DNA of 64,000 nucleotides from Hymenobacter sp. BT188. Lineage in GTDB: Bacteria; Bacteroidota; Bacteroidia; Cytophagales; Hymenobacteraceae. The notes under the pieces were generated by a model. It was not told where the DNA came from. It ran no database searches and worked only from the letters and a program-made list of their open reading frames with translations. This document shows, piece by piece, positions 17,320 through 24,836 of the stretch; positions within the stretch are counted from its first letter, which is position 1, and the number at the start of each line of letters is the position of its first letter. Location of the stretch: assembly GCF_014333585.1 (NCBI RefSeq), contig NZ_JACSCW010000005.1, forward strand, positions 186,001 through 250,000, read 5' to 3'. Both the position numbers and the translations under genes were made by a program.

Positions 17320-18954
17320 ATGTCTGTACGCGCTCATTTGCTGTTTTTACTGGGAATTGGGGTAGGACTGAGTGGCTGCGCGGCCGTTAGCTCGCCGGAG
17401 GGTGGACCCAAAGATTTGACGCCTCCGAAGCTGGTGCGTACTTCGCCGGAGCAGGGCGCCCGCAACGTTACCCAGCGCAGTATTCGGCTGGAGTTTTCGG
17501 AGACGGTGCAGCTGAAGGACTTGCAGAAGAACCTGATTATCGCGCCCGTTATTCCGGAAGAGAATAAGTATCAGGTGCGTGAAGACAAAGGTGGCATCAC
17601 GCTTACTTTCGAGCAGCCCCTCGATAAAAACACGACTTACTCGTTCAATTTCGGTAAGGCCATTACGGACATCACGGAAAATAATGAGGCCCCTAACGTC
17701 ATGCTGAGCTTCAGCACCGGTGCCGATCTGGATTCGGGTCGGGTATTCGGGCGCGTGACAGACCTGCTTACCAAGCGGACAGCTGAGGATATTTCGGTAA
17801 TACTTTATCCCGAAGCCGACACCGCAAATATTCGGCGGGGAAGGCCTTATTATTTGGCTCGCACCACTAAAAACGGGCAGTACGCTTTCCAAAACCTACG
17901 GGAAGGTCGCTACCGCCTGTTTGCTTTACAAGACAAGAATAATACGCGCCGCTACGAAGAAGGGGAGAGGATAGCCTACTTACCGGAGCTGATTACGGTG
18001 GCGCCCGGCCTCGACTCGATAGCGCTGGTGCTCGTGCGGCCTGATGCCCGTCGCCCCTTAGCCACCGGCCGACAGGGGGCACCCACGCAGTTTAAAGTAA
18101 GCTACAACGAAGGCATTCGGCAGGCTGTGCTGGCCCCTTTACCTGGTGGCGGAGCAACTTCACCGGAGGCCGTGGCGCAGCTAAATAATGCGTTGCAGGT
18201 AGCTGATCAGGGCAAATCGGTGATGCTTTACAAAACGAAAGCCGTTACCGAGGGCCGCTATCTACTATCCGCTACCGACAGTGTGGGCAACGTAGGCCGC
18301 GATACTATCAATGTGCGCTTTCAGGGCAACGCGCCGGCGCGGCGTGCGCCAGCCTACACCGTAGAAGGTAATCCGCAGGAAGTTTATTATCAGGGTCAGG
18401 TTCAGTTTCTATTTACTGAGCCGGTCATTTTGCCCCCCAATCAGCCATTTGGTATGCTGGTAGAGGATTCGACTGCCCGCCGTCCGCTTCGCCTGCCGCA
18501 GGATGGTACGCTCAGCCCTGACCGCGTCCGTCTGACGGTGAAACCGAATTTTAAGGCTCGCAAAACTGCCACCATCATTCTCGATAGCACCGCTGTTAGC
18601 AGCGTCACTGGTCGGTCGTTGGGACTGCGGCCCCTGCGCCTGCGCATCTCTGAGCAGTCGCCTTCCGGCACGCTATCCGGGGCTATCCAAACCAAGTTTA
18701 AGCGCTACCAGATTCAGCTGATCAATGATGCTTTTCAGCCCGTAGCCGTACTCGACAGCCCGAAAAACCGCTACGTATTTACCAATATTGCCCCTGGCTC
18801 GTATCAGATTCGTGTTCTGATTGATGCTGATGCCAACGGTACCTGGTACGGAGGCGACCCGCAGTTTCGGCTGCCCGCCGAGCCAGTTTATATCTTTCCC
18901 AAGAAGCTTGACGTGCGTGCTAACTGGGAACAGGAGGAGAATATCAGCTTCTAG
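17320..18954 (+). CDS. Ig-like (Big_5) domain lipoprotein
   Basis: 544 residues from ATG 17320 (a TTG directly before it is also in frame). Lipobox LSGC places the lipidated Cys near residue 20, followed by the family opening SSPEGGPKDLTPPKLVRTSP. Residues 35-135 form a Big_5 Ig-like domain (IRLEFSETVQLKDL, TYSFNFGKAITDITE), followed by a carboxypeptidase-regulatory-like repeat (VFGRVTDLL...LREGRYRLFALQDKN) and further beta domains up to a C-terminal SYQIRVLIDADANGTW. These lipoproteins are widespread in Bacteroidota; the role is unknown. Confidence 0.88.
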   Translation: MSVRAHLLFLLGIGVGLSGCAAVSSPEGGPKDLTPPKLVRTSPEQGARNVTQRSIRLEFSETVQLKDLQKNLIIAPVIPEENKYQVREDKGGITLTFEQPLDKNTTYSFNFGKAITDITENNEAPNVMLSFSTGADLDSGRVFGRVTDLLTKRTAEDISVILYPEADTANIRRGRPYYLARTTKNGQYAFQNLREGRYRLFALQDKNNTRRYEEGERIAYLPELITVAPGLDSIALVLVRPDARRPLATGRQGAPTQFKVSYNEGIRQAVLAPLPGGGATSPEAVAQLNNALQVADQGKSVMLYKTKAVTEGRYLLSATDSVGNVGRDTINVRFQGNAPARRAPAYTVEGNPQEVYYQGQVQFLFTEPVILPPNQPFGMLVEDSTARRPLRLPQDGTLSPDRVRLTVKPNFKARKTATIILDSTAVSSVTGRSLGLRPLRLRISEQSPSGTLSGAIQTKFKRYQIQLINDAFQPVAVLDSPKNRYVFTNIAPGSYQIRVLIDADANGTWYGGDPQFRLPAEPVYIFPKKLDVRANWEQEENISF

Positions 18955-19094
18955 CAAAGTGCCTTTTGCGTACCGTAGTCGCTTTCATTACGAAAGTATG
19001 TGGGTTTGGCTTCCTGGTGTGGACGCAACCTGAGTTGCTGCGTTACACCTTTTCCATCTAGGCCTCAAAATGGGTGATCCGACCTACTAGCGAG

Positions 19095-19601
19095 CTATCC
19101 ACACTATATGAATTGCCTCGCAGATGCCCTGGGGGGCTTTTTTGTGGTTTTCCACAGGCTATACACGAGGTTATCCACGGGGTTATAAATACGCACAGGT
19201 AATCTGTGGATAATACGGGCGTAACGTGGGGATAACTCGTGGAGAAATTGCGGACAAGTTTTTTTGCAGGTATGAAAGCCAACACAGCACAGTTAAGCTG
19301 TGGATAAGGGTGGACAACTTCCCCTCAGAAAAGACCTAATCCACACTGCCTGGTTCGTGTGAATTGTGGATTCGTGGATAACGTCGTGGATTGTGAATAA
19401 AGTAATTAATTTATTTAATATCAACAAGTTACAATCCACACACCCTGTTGATAGCTGGTGCATAAGCCCTAGCTTGTACACAAGTTTTCAGCACTGTTTA
19501 TAACTCTGAAATCTTATCAACTTATGCACAGCCCTAATGGTGGGGGATTAAAAAAATATTTCTTAAAATCTCTTTTAAAAAGTTATTAACCCTGTGGATA
19601 A
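19095..19601. other. oriC: Probable chromosomal replication origin (oriC): DnaA-box cluster and AT-rich stretch
   Basis: This 727-nt gap (18955-19681) has no gene. It contains four perfect TTATNCACA DnaA boxes: 19205-19213, 19299-19307 and 19593-19601 on the minus strand and 19522-19530 on the plus strand. There are several one-mismatch boxes as well (19095, 19171, 19373, 19392). An AT-rich stretch at 19549-19591, with A and T runs, lies directly before the last box and would suit DNA unwinding. A second, smaller cluster lies at 20711-20819 beyond two small genes. mnmG upstream and recF/dciA and parS-like sites downstream support origin proximity. Confidence 0.8.
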
Positions 19602-19681
19602 ATCGGGCGTTTCCCAAAAAAGCCCCCCAACACAATTTGCGGCTTCTCGCGTATACAGCAGTTCAGCTTTAGCAGGCCGCC

Positions 19682-20173
19682 ATGCCCTTTGATTATTCGC
19701 TCGATTTCAAAAAAGTTGATTTTCGGCAGCAGCCCGAATTGTATCGCGTGGGCAAAGGCGAGCAGGGCGTGCTATTAGTAGAGCCTTATAAATCGGAGAT
19801 ACTGCCGTACTGGCGCTTTCGCACGCCCGAAATAGCGCAGGAGTCATCGGAGCGGATCTACGAGCTGTTTCTGGGCTATCTGAAAGACAACGACTTTGTA
19901 GGAGCTGATATGGCGCGTAAATTCCTGCAAATGGGCTTTACCCGAGCCCGGCGCTACGCCAATCATAAGGGAGGCAAAAAGTACGATGGCCCGGTGCCCG
20001 ACGATAAAAAAGGTCAGAGCGGAGCTCATGGACGTGCTGAGTTGCCCCGCTCCCCCGAAGACCCCGAGAAAGCTGCCGCTGCTGCCATCTTCAAACAGAA
20101 ATGGGACCAGGCCCAGCACTACCCCGAGTACGAGCGTCAGCGCGCCGATTTTCAGGCTCGCTACGGCAAGTGA
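19682..20173 (+). CDS. DUF4385 family protein
   Basis: 163 residues, soluble and basic in the middle. It begins FDYSLDFKKVDFRQQPELYRV and continues VGKGEQGVLLVEPYKSEILPYWRFRTP and DNDFVGADMARKFLQMGFTRARRYANHKGG, which I recognise as DUF4385, a family of unknown function found in bacteria and some phages. It sits between the two DnaA-box clusters; whether it has any role at the origin is unknown. A G6C motif lies 53 nt before the ATG. Confidence 0.85.
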   Translation: MPFDYSLDFKKVDFRQQPELYRVGKGEQGVLLVEPYKSEILPYWRFRTPEIAQESSERIYELFLGYLKDNDFVGADMARKFLQMGFTRARRYANHKGGKKYDGPVPDDKKGQSGAHGRAELPRSPEDPEKAAAAAIFKQKWDQAQHYPEYERQRADFQARYGK

Positions 20174-20185
20174 GCCACAGATTCC

Positions 20186-20193
20186 TACCTTTA
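20186..20193 (+). promoter_or_regulatory. Candidate -7 element (TACCTTTA)
   Basis: Seven of eight matches to TAnnTTTG, 27 nt before the ATG of the following hypothetical gene. No clear -33 element. Confidence 0.35.
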
Positions 20194-20220
20194 TCTAAAC
20201 TTAGACCTCACCCCACGGCT

Positions 20221-20703
20221 ATGACAAAGCCAGACCAACCAACCAGCATGGAAGAAAACGAAATCACCCTAGGTACCGGCATGGGACCTCTGAAGTTTGG
20301 AGCCTCCATGGACGAGGTGCGCGCCCTGATGGGAGAGCCCGAAGAAATTGAAGAGTCGGAGGATGACGACGAGTTCGAGCATCAAGCTTGGAACTACTTG
20401 GAGGAAGGCTACTCCCTCTACTTCGACCGCGAAGATGACTACCGCCTCAGCTGCATCGAAACGGACCACCCTGGCTTGCGCCTTTTCGGTCAGCCAATTC
20501 ACGGCAAGAGCCAGGCCGCTATTGAGGAACTGATGCGTCAGCATGGGTACAACAACCCCGAAACTGAGCGTATGGAGACCGGCGAAGTTCGCCTCTCTTA
20601 TGAGAAGGAGATGATTGACTTATACTTCGATGAGGATGAGCTACAGTTTGTCAACTTTGGAGTGTTTATATCTGACGATCTGGAAGTACAATGGCCAAGC
20701 TAA
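20221..20703 (+). CDS. Acidic hypothetical protein, 160 aa
   Basis: Starts at ATG 20221, 47 nt after the DUF4385 stop; ATG 20248 (MEENE) is an alternative start. The protein is very acidic (Glu/Asp runs such as EEIEESEDDDEFE) and has two repeats of a GxSxDEVRALMGEPEE-like pattern (also GKSQAAIEELMRQHGY), which recalls small domains that sense or bind partner proteins, but I do not recognise the family. It lies between the two DnaA-box clusters. Confidence 0.8.
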   Translation: MTKPDQPTSMEENEITLGTGMGPLKFGASMDEVRALMGEPEEIEESEDDDEFEHQAWNYLEEGYSLYFDREDDYRLSCIETDHPGLRLFGQPIHGKSQAAIEELMRQHGYNNPETERMETGEVRLSYEKEMIDLYFDEDELQFVNFGVFISDDLEVQWPS

Positions 20704-20710
20704 TTAGTAG

Positions 20711-20819
20711 TTATCCACAAAACACATGATTTTGTGTGTGGAAAAGTGGATAAGTGCCTATTAACCCGACACTTTACACAATTAAATCAGTGGAAAATGC
20801 CCCCAGTGGCTTGTCCACA
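20711..20819. other. Second DnaA-box cluster next to the origin
   Basis: One perfect box (20711-20719, TTATCCACA) and two one-mismatch boxes (AGTGGATAA 20745-20753, TTGTCCACA 20811-20819) in about 110 nt, 1.1 kb from the main cluster. This arrangement of two clusters flanking small genes is like the bipartite origins of some other bacteria. Confidence 0.6.
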
Positions 20820-20844
20820 GTTGTTAACAGAAAGCTTCAAAACG

Positions 20845-20877
20845 AAAAAAGCCACCCTCTTAGAGGGTGGCTTTTTT
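20845..20877. terminator. Bidirectional terminator between convergent genes
   Basis: Perfect 16-bp arms (20845-20860 and 20862-20877) flanked by A and T runs, between the acidic hypothetical gene and the phosphate permease gene, which converge here. Confidence 0.9.
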
Positions 20878-20902
20878 GGCTCTATTCAAGAATGACTCAG
20901 CC

Positions 20903-22303
20903 TTATAGGATAGCCCGGAAGAACAAAAACAGGGCCCCTGATAATACCATTGTGACGGGCAGGGTAAGTACCCAAGCCAATGCAATGTTGCGCACCATCT
21001 GGGGGTTCAGGTTCTTCACACCGCGGTTGGCCACCATAGAGCCAGCAATGGCTGATGACAATACGTGGGTAGTGGAACTAGGCAAACCAATAGCCGTGGA
21101 TACCCCAATCATGCTGGCTGCTACTAGTTCAGAAGAGGCACCCTGCGCATAAGTGAGGTGCTCTTTACCGATGCGCTCACCAATAGTTTTAACGATACGC
21201 TGCCAGCCTACCATCGTGCCGATGCCCAAAGACGTGGACACCATAAGAAGTACCCACCAAGGCGCGTAATCGGTGTAAGATCGTAGGTCGGTTACGCCGG
21301 CTTTATAGATAGCTTGGTCAGCGCTGCTCAGGTTTAGCTTTTCGCTACCCAGGAGTTTTTTGGTGCGGTTGTCGAGGAGCAGAATTGCTTTACGAATCTC
21401 GAAGCGGGCGTTTTGGGGAAGTTGACGTACGCTGGTTTTTCCCACGAAAACACTATCAAGGGCATCGGTTTGCGTACGAATCTCAACCAGCGTTTTGCGG
21501 TCTTCAGCACTTAGCTCTGCGGGGTCTACCTTCTTCACCACTTGCTCTACACGGGCCAGAGAAGCGCGCATATCCAGAGGATTGAGGTCATCATTCAAAG
21601 CAAAAAAGGTAGGCACGATGCCGATAAGAATCAGCATAATCAGGCCTACGCCTTTTTGGCCATCGTTGGAGCCGTGAAAAAAGCTGACCAGCGTACAGGT
21701 CACAATCAGAATCAGGCGAATCCAGAGGGGCGGGGGCTTGCGCTTGTGGGGCTCCCGGAAGATGGCCTTGTTGCGCACAAACCGGCGCAAGATGAACATG
21801 AGCAGAATAGTCAGCGTGAAGCCAAACAGCGGCCCCACGAGCAGCGCCACGCCGGTTTCGCCGGCCTTGCTCCAGTTGACAGCCGCTCCACTAGACTCGG
21901 GCAGCAGCGAAAACGCAATACCGACGCCCAGAATAGAACCGATAAGCGCATGAGAGCTGGAAGCCGGAATACCATAGTACCAGGTACCCACGTTCCAGAG
22001 AATAGCCGACAGAATAAGCGCACCCACCATGGCAATGCCGTGGTACACATTCTGATCTACCAAGCTCTCGACGGGCAGCAGGTACACGATGCCCATTGCC
22101 ACGGCAATACCACCGGCAAACACGCCAATGAAATTCCAGAAAGCCGACCAGATAACGGCCACCCAAGGGCGCAGGGTATTGGTATAAATGACTGTTGCGA
22201 CGGCATTAGCCGTATCGTGAAAGCCATTGACGAATTCAAAAGCGCAGGCTGCTACCAGACAGAGGAGCAGCAAAAACAGCACTTGAGGCTCTAAGCCAAA
22301 CAT
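20903..22303 (-). CDS. PitA-family inorganic phosphate transporter
   Basis: 466 residues from the ATG complementary to 22301-22303; an in-frame ATG at 22354 would add 17 poorly hydrophobic residues. The PiT signature GFHDTANAVATVIYT is near residue 27 and a second inverted copy, GxSTAIGLPSSTTHVLSSAI, near residue 410. About ten membrane helices are visible with a hydrophilic loop of roughly 120 residues in the middle (DPAELSAEDRKTL and following). PiT proteins move phosphate with protons or sodium. No phoU-like partner is adjacent. Confidence 0.92.
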   Translation of the reverse strand: MFGLEPQVLFLLLLCLVAACAFEFVNGFHDTANAVATVIYTNTLRPWVAVIWSAFWNFIGVFAGGIAVAMGIVYLLPVESLVDQNVYHGIAMVGALILSAILWNVGTWYYGIPASSSHALIGSILGVGIAFSLLPESSGAAVNWSKAGETGVALLVGPLFGFTLTILLMFILRRFVRNKAIFREPHKRKPPPLWIRLILIVTCTLVSFFHGSNDGQKGVGLIMLILIGIVPTFFALNDDLNPLDMRASLARVEQVVKKVDPAELSAEDRKTLVEIRTQTDALDSVFVGKTSVRQLPQNARFEIRKAILLLDNRTKKLLGSEKLNLSSADQAIYKAGVTDLRSYTDYAPWWVLLMVSTSLGIGTMVGWQRIVKTIGERIGKEHLTYAQGASSELVAASMIGVSTAIGLPSSTTHVLSSAIAGSMVANRGVKNLNPQMVRNIALAWVLTLPVTMVLSGALFLFFRAIL

Positions 22304-22608
22304 AGGAGGGGAAATAGGTACAAAAAAACGGGCGCCCAAAGGTAATGTTACCAAAAACGGGGCAAGATTATCAAATTGTTACCTGACATCCTGCGCCAGA
22401 TTTCTTCGTTGTGCAATCAGCGAAAATTTGTAGTTAACAATACCAGTCGTAAAGGCCCCGATACGCAAGCGACCCGGTGAGCGGCTAACTGAGCTATAAA
22501 AAAGATTTGGGCAGTGGCTTGGGAGCAAATTGCTTACGGCTTCGTCTGCATGAATAGCGCCGTAAGCTACGAATCTGTTTTTTCCTCCACTCAGTTGAAT
22601 CAGCAGCC

Positions 22609-22616
22609 TATCTTTG
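22609..22616 (+). promoter_or_regulatory. Candidate -7 element (TATCTTTG) almost touching the glyS start
   Basis: Perfect match to TAnnTTTG, ending 5 nt before ATG 22622. If used, transcription would begin at or very near the start codon, so the mRNA would have almost no leader. A good TTG -33 box at the usual distance was not found. Confidence 0.45.
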
Positions 22617-22621
22617 CTGCT

Positions 22622-24136
22622 ATGAGCAACGCGACGCAGAAACCCTCTCTCGAAAATACCCAGCTAAAGGACATTGTGGCCCACGCCAAGGAATACGGCT
22701 TCGTATTTCCTTCGTCCGAAATCTACGATGGCCTGCAAGCCGTGTACGACTACGGCCCCAACGGCGTAGAGCTGAAGAATAACCTCAAGCAGCTCTGGTG
22801 GCGGGCCATGACCCAGCTCAATCAGAACGTGGTGGGCATCGATGCGGCCATTTTCATGCACCCGCTCACCTGGAAAGCCAGCGGCCACGTCGACGGCTTC
22901 TCTGACCCCATGATTGATAATCTGGACTCGAAGAAGCGCTACCGGGCCGACGTATTGTTGGAGGAAAAAGCCGCCCAGTACGAAAACGCCGGCGACAAAA
23001 TACGCGCTGACATGCTGCTGGCCGACATGGGCCGCCTGCTCACGGCCGAGGACCTGACCGGCGTGCGCCAGCTTATCATTGATGAGAAAATAACCTGTCC
23101 CGTGTCCGGCACCGCCAACTGGACCGAGGTACGTCAGTTCAACCTGATGTTCTCGACGCAGGTGGGTTCAGTGGCTGATGATTCCAGCTTAATCTACCTG
23201 CGGCCCGAAACAGCTCAGGGCATTTTTGTCAACTTCCTGAACGTGCAGAAGTCGGCCCGGATGAAGATTCCGTTTGGTATTGCCCAGATTGGGAAGGCTT
23301 TTCGCAATGAGATTGTCGCTCGTCAGTTCATCTTCCGCATGCGGGAGTTTGAGCAAATGGAGATGCAATTCTTTGTGCGTCCTGGCACCGAGATGGAGTG
23401 GTATCAGCAGTGGAAAGAAACGCGCAAGCGCTGGCACGAAGCCCTCGGCCTGCCCGCCGAAAAGCTGCGTTTTCACGACCACGACAAACTGGCTCACTAC
23501 GCCAACGCAGCCGTGGACATCGAGTTTGAATTCCCTTTCGGCTTTAAGGAAATCGAAGGCATTCACTCACGCACCGACTTCGACCTGACCCAACATCAGA
23601 CGCTGAGCCGCAAAAAGCAGCAGTTTTTCGACAACGACCTCGATGAGAACGGCAAGGCGTACGGCAACTATGTGCCTTTTGTAGTGGAAACCTCTGTGGG
23701 CGCCGACCGGCTGTTTCTGGCCACGCTGTGCCAGGCATATACTGAAGAAACCATTACGGAAGGGGAGGGTGAACAGCAGCAAACCAAAACCCGCACCGTG
23801 CTACGCCTGCACCCAGCCTTGGCCCCGGTGAAAGCCGCCATATTCCCCCTAGTGCGCAAGGACGGCCTGCCCGAGAAAGCCACCGAAATCTTCGACGAGC
23901 TGCGCCACGATTTCCGCCTTGTGTACGAGGAACGCGACGCCATCGGCAAGCGCTACACCCGCCAGGATCTCATCGGTACGCCCTTCTGCATTGCCGTCGA
24001 CCACCAAACGCTGGAAGACAATACCGTAACCGTGCGTCACCGCGACTCCCGCGAGCAAACCCGCATGCCGATCAGCGAGCTGCGCAACTACATCGGCGAG
24101 GCTGTCAGCTTCAAGCGAATTTTTGAGAAACTGTAG
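22622..24136 (+). CDS. glyS: Glycyl-tRNA synthetase (single-chain, alpha2 type)
   Basis: 504 residues from ATG 22622; a longer frame from 22514 would add 36 residues without family similarity. It charges tRNA-Gly with glycine. Class II core motifs are visible: FPSSEIYDGLQAVYDYGPNG, LRPETAQGIFVNF, motif 2 IGKAFRNEI...RMREFEQMEMQFFV, then EIEGIHSRTDFDLTQHQ and motif 3 VETSVGADRLFLA. The C-terminal anticodon-binding domain includes LHPALAPVKAAIFPL and DAIGKRYTRQDLIGTPFCI. It is the archaeal/eukaryotic-like alpha2 form rather than the alpha2beta2 GlyQ/GlyS form. Confidence 0.95.
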   Translation: MSNATQKPSLENTQLKDIVAHAKEYGFVFPSSEIYDGLQAVYDYGPNGVELKNNLKQLWWRAMTQLNQNVVGIDAAIFMHPLTWKASGHVDGFSDPMIDNLDSKKRYRADVLLEEKAAQYENAGDKIRADMLLADMGRLLTAEDLTGVRQLIIDEKITCPVSGTANWTEVRQFNLMFSTQVGSVADDSSLIYLRPETAQGIFVNFLNVQKSARMKIPFGIAQIGKAFRNEIVARQFIFRMREFEQMEMQFFVRPGTEMEWYQQWKETRKRWHEALGLPAEKLRFHDHDKLAHYANAAVDIEFEFPFGFKEIEGIHSRTDFDLTQHQTLSRKKQQFFDNDLDENGKAYGNYVPFVVETSVGADRLFLATLCQAYTEETITEGEGEQQQTKTRTVLRLHPALAPVKAAIFPLVRKDGLPEKATEIFDELRHDFRLVYEERDAIGKRYTRQDLIGTPFCIAVDHQTLEDNTVTVRHRDSREQTRMPISELRNYIGEAVSFKRIFEKL

Positions 24137-24156
24137 ACTTTACTTAGAAAACGCAT

Positions 24157-24191
24157 AAAAAGCCCCCCAGAGCAGTTCTGGGGGGCTTTTT
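24157..24191. terminator. Bidirectional terminator built from paired G6C motifs
   Basis: Perfect 14-bp arms (24157-24170 and 24178-24191) with a 7-nt loop; GCCCCCC at 24162-24168 and GGGGGGC at 24180-24186 flanked by A and T runs. It separates the convergent glyS and STAS-like genes. Confidence 0.9.
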
Positions 24192-24205
24192 CGTAAGACC
24201 ATATC

Positions 24206-24613
24206 CTAATTGTCACTCAGCCAGTCGGTGGCTTCGCGGCGTGAGGTGAAGTAGTTGAACTCCACTTGCTGGGGGGCAAATGCACGGTCGAAGGAAGGGG
24301 AGTAGCAGCCCATCTGGTGTTGGTACTGGCCTTCGGAGAGCAGAGCCGCAATAAACAACTGCCGAGATGAGTGTGCCGGCAAATGACGCATGATAGGTGC
24401 CAGCAGAAACTCTTCGTCATCGTCGGTGGGCGGCGCGTTACGCTTCAAGTCCAAGAGCAACTTATCCACACCCAGATTGTGCATAGCTTCAAGTGCCAGC
24501 TGATATACTTTCTCAAAAGTTTCCGCCAATGAGGATGCCGCATACTGCAGCTGCATGGTAGCAGTAGCAGCATGATAAGCAAGGGACACAGTAGGCGTTT
24601 GGTACAAAATCAT
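24206..24613 (-). CDS. STAS/SpoIIAA-like hypothetical protein
   Basis: 135 residues. The pattern VSLAYHAATATMQLQYAASS followed by EALYQLALEAMHNLGVDKLLLDLKRN-type strands resembles SpoIIAA-like (STAS-fold) proteins, small single-domain proteins common in Hymenobacter and related genera. No partner kinase is adjacent; the RsbW-like gene is 11 kb away. Two G6C motifs flank it: 24271-24277 in its coding region and 24654-24660 about 41 nt upstream. The fold assignment is tentative. Confidence 0.6.
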   Translation of the reverse strand: MILYQTPTVSLAYHAATATMQLQYAASSLAETFEKVYQLALEAMHNLGVDKLLLDLKRNAPPTDDDEEFLLAPIMRHLPAHSSRQLFIAALLSEGQYQHQMGCYSPSFDRAFAPQQVEFNYFTSRREATDWLSDN

Positions 24614-24811
24614 GGAAGCGGGACAGTGGCGAACCAGCGTCTATAACGGCATTGGGGGGCAAAAATTGCGGTAGAGGGACTAATACGCGGATTGAACTGC
24701 CTTCGTTTACAAAAATTCAACTTGAAAGATTCAAATGCAGACTTTTCGGTTGCCTAGGACTGTTGGTTGGTACTTGAAAACTTCTAGGCTTACTACCTAC
24801 TCGGCTTTCCG

Positions 24812-24819
24812 TACCTTTG
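24812..24819 (+). promoter_or_regulatory. Candidate -7 element (TACCTTTG)
   Basis: Perfect match to TAnnTTTG, 17 nt upstream of the RND gene start. The -33 region at the right distance is not a clear TTG. Confidence 0.45.
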
Positions 24820-24836
24820 CTGCATTTTAACGGCCT

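Noticed and set aside
22514..22621. Upstream extension of glyS
   Set aside because: No family similarity, and the -7-like box at 22609-22616 would lie within it.
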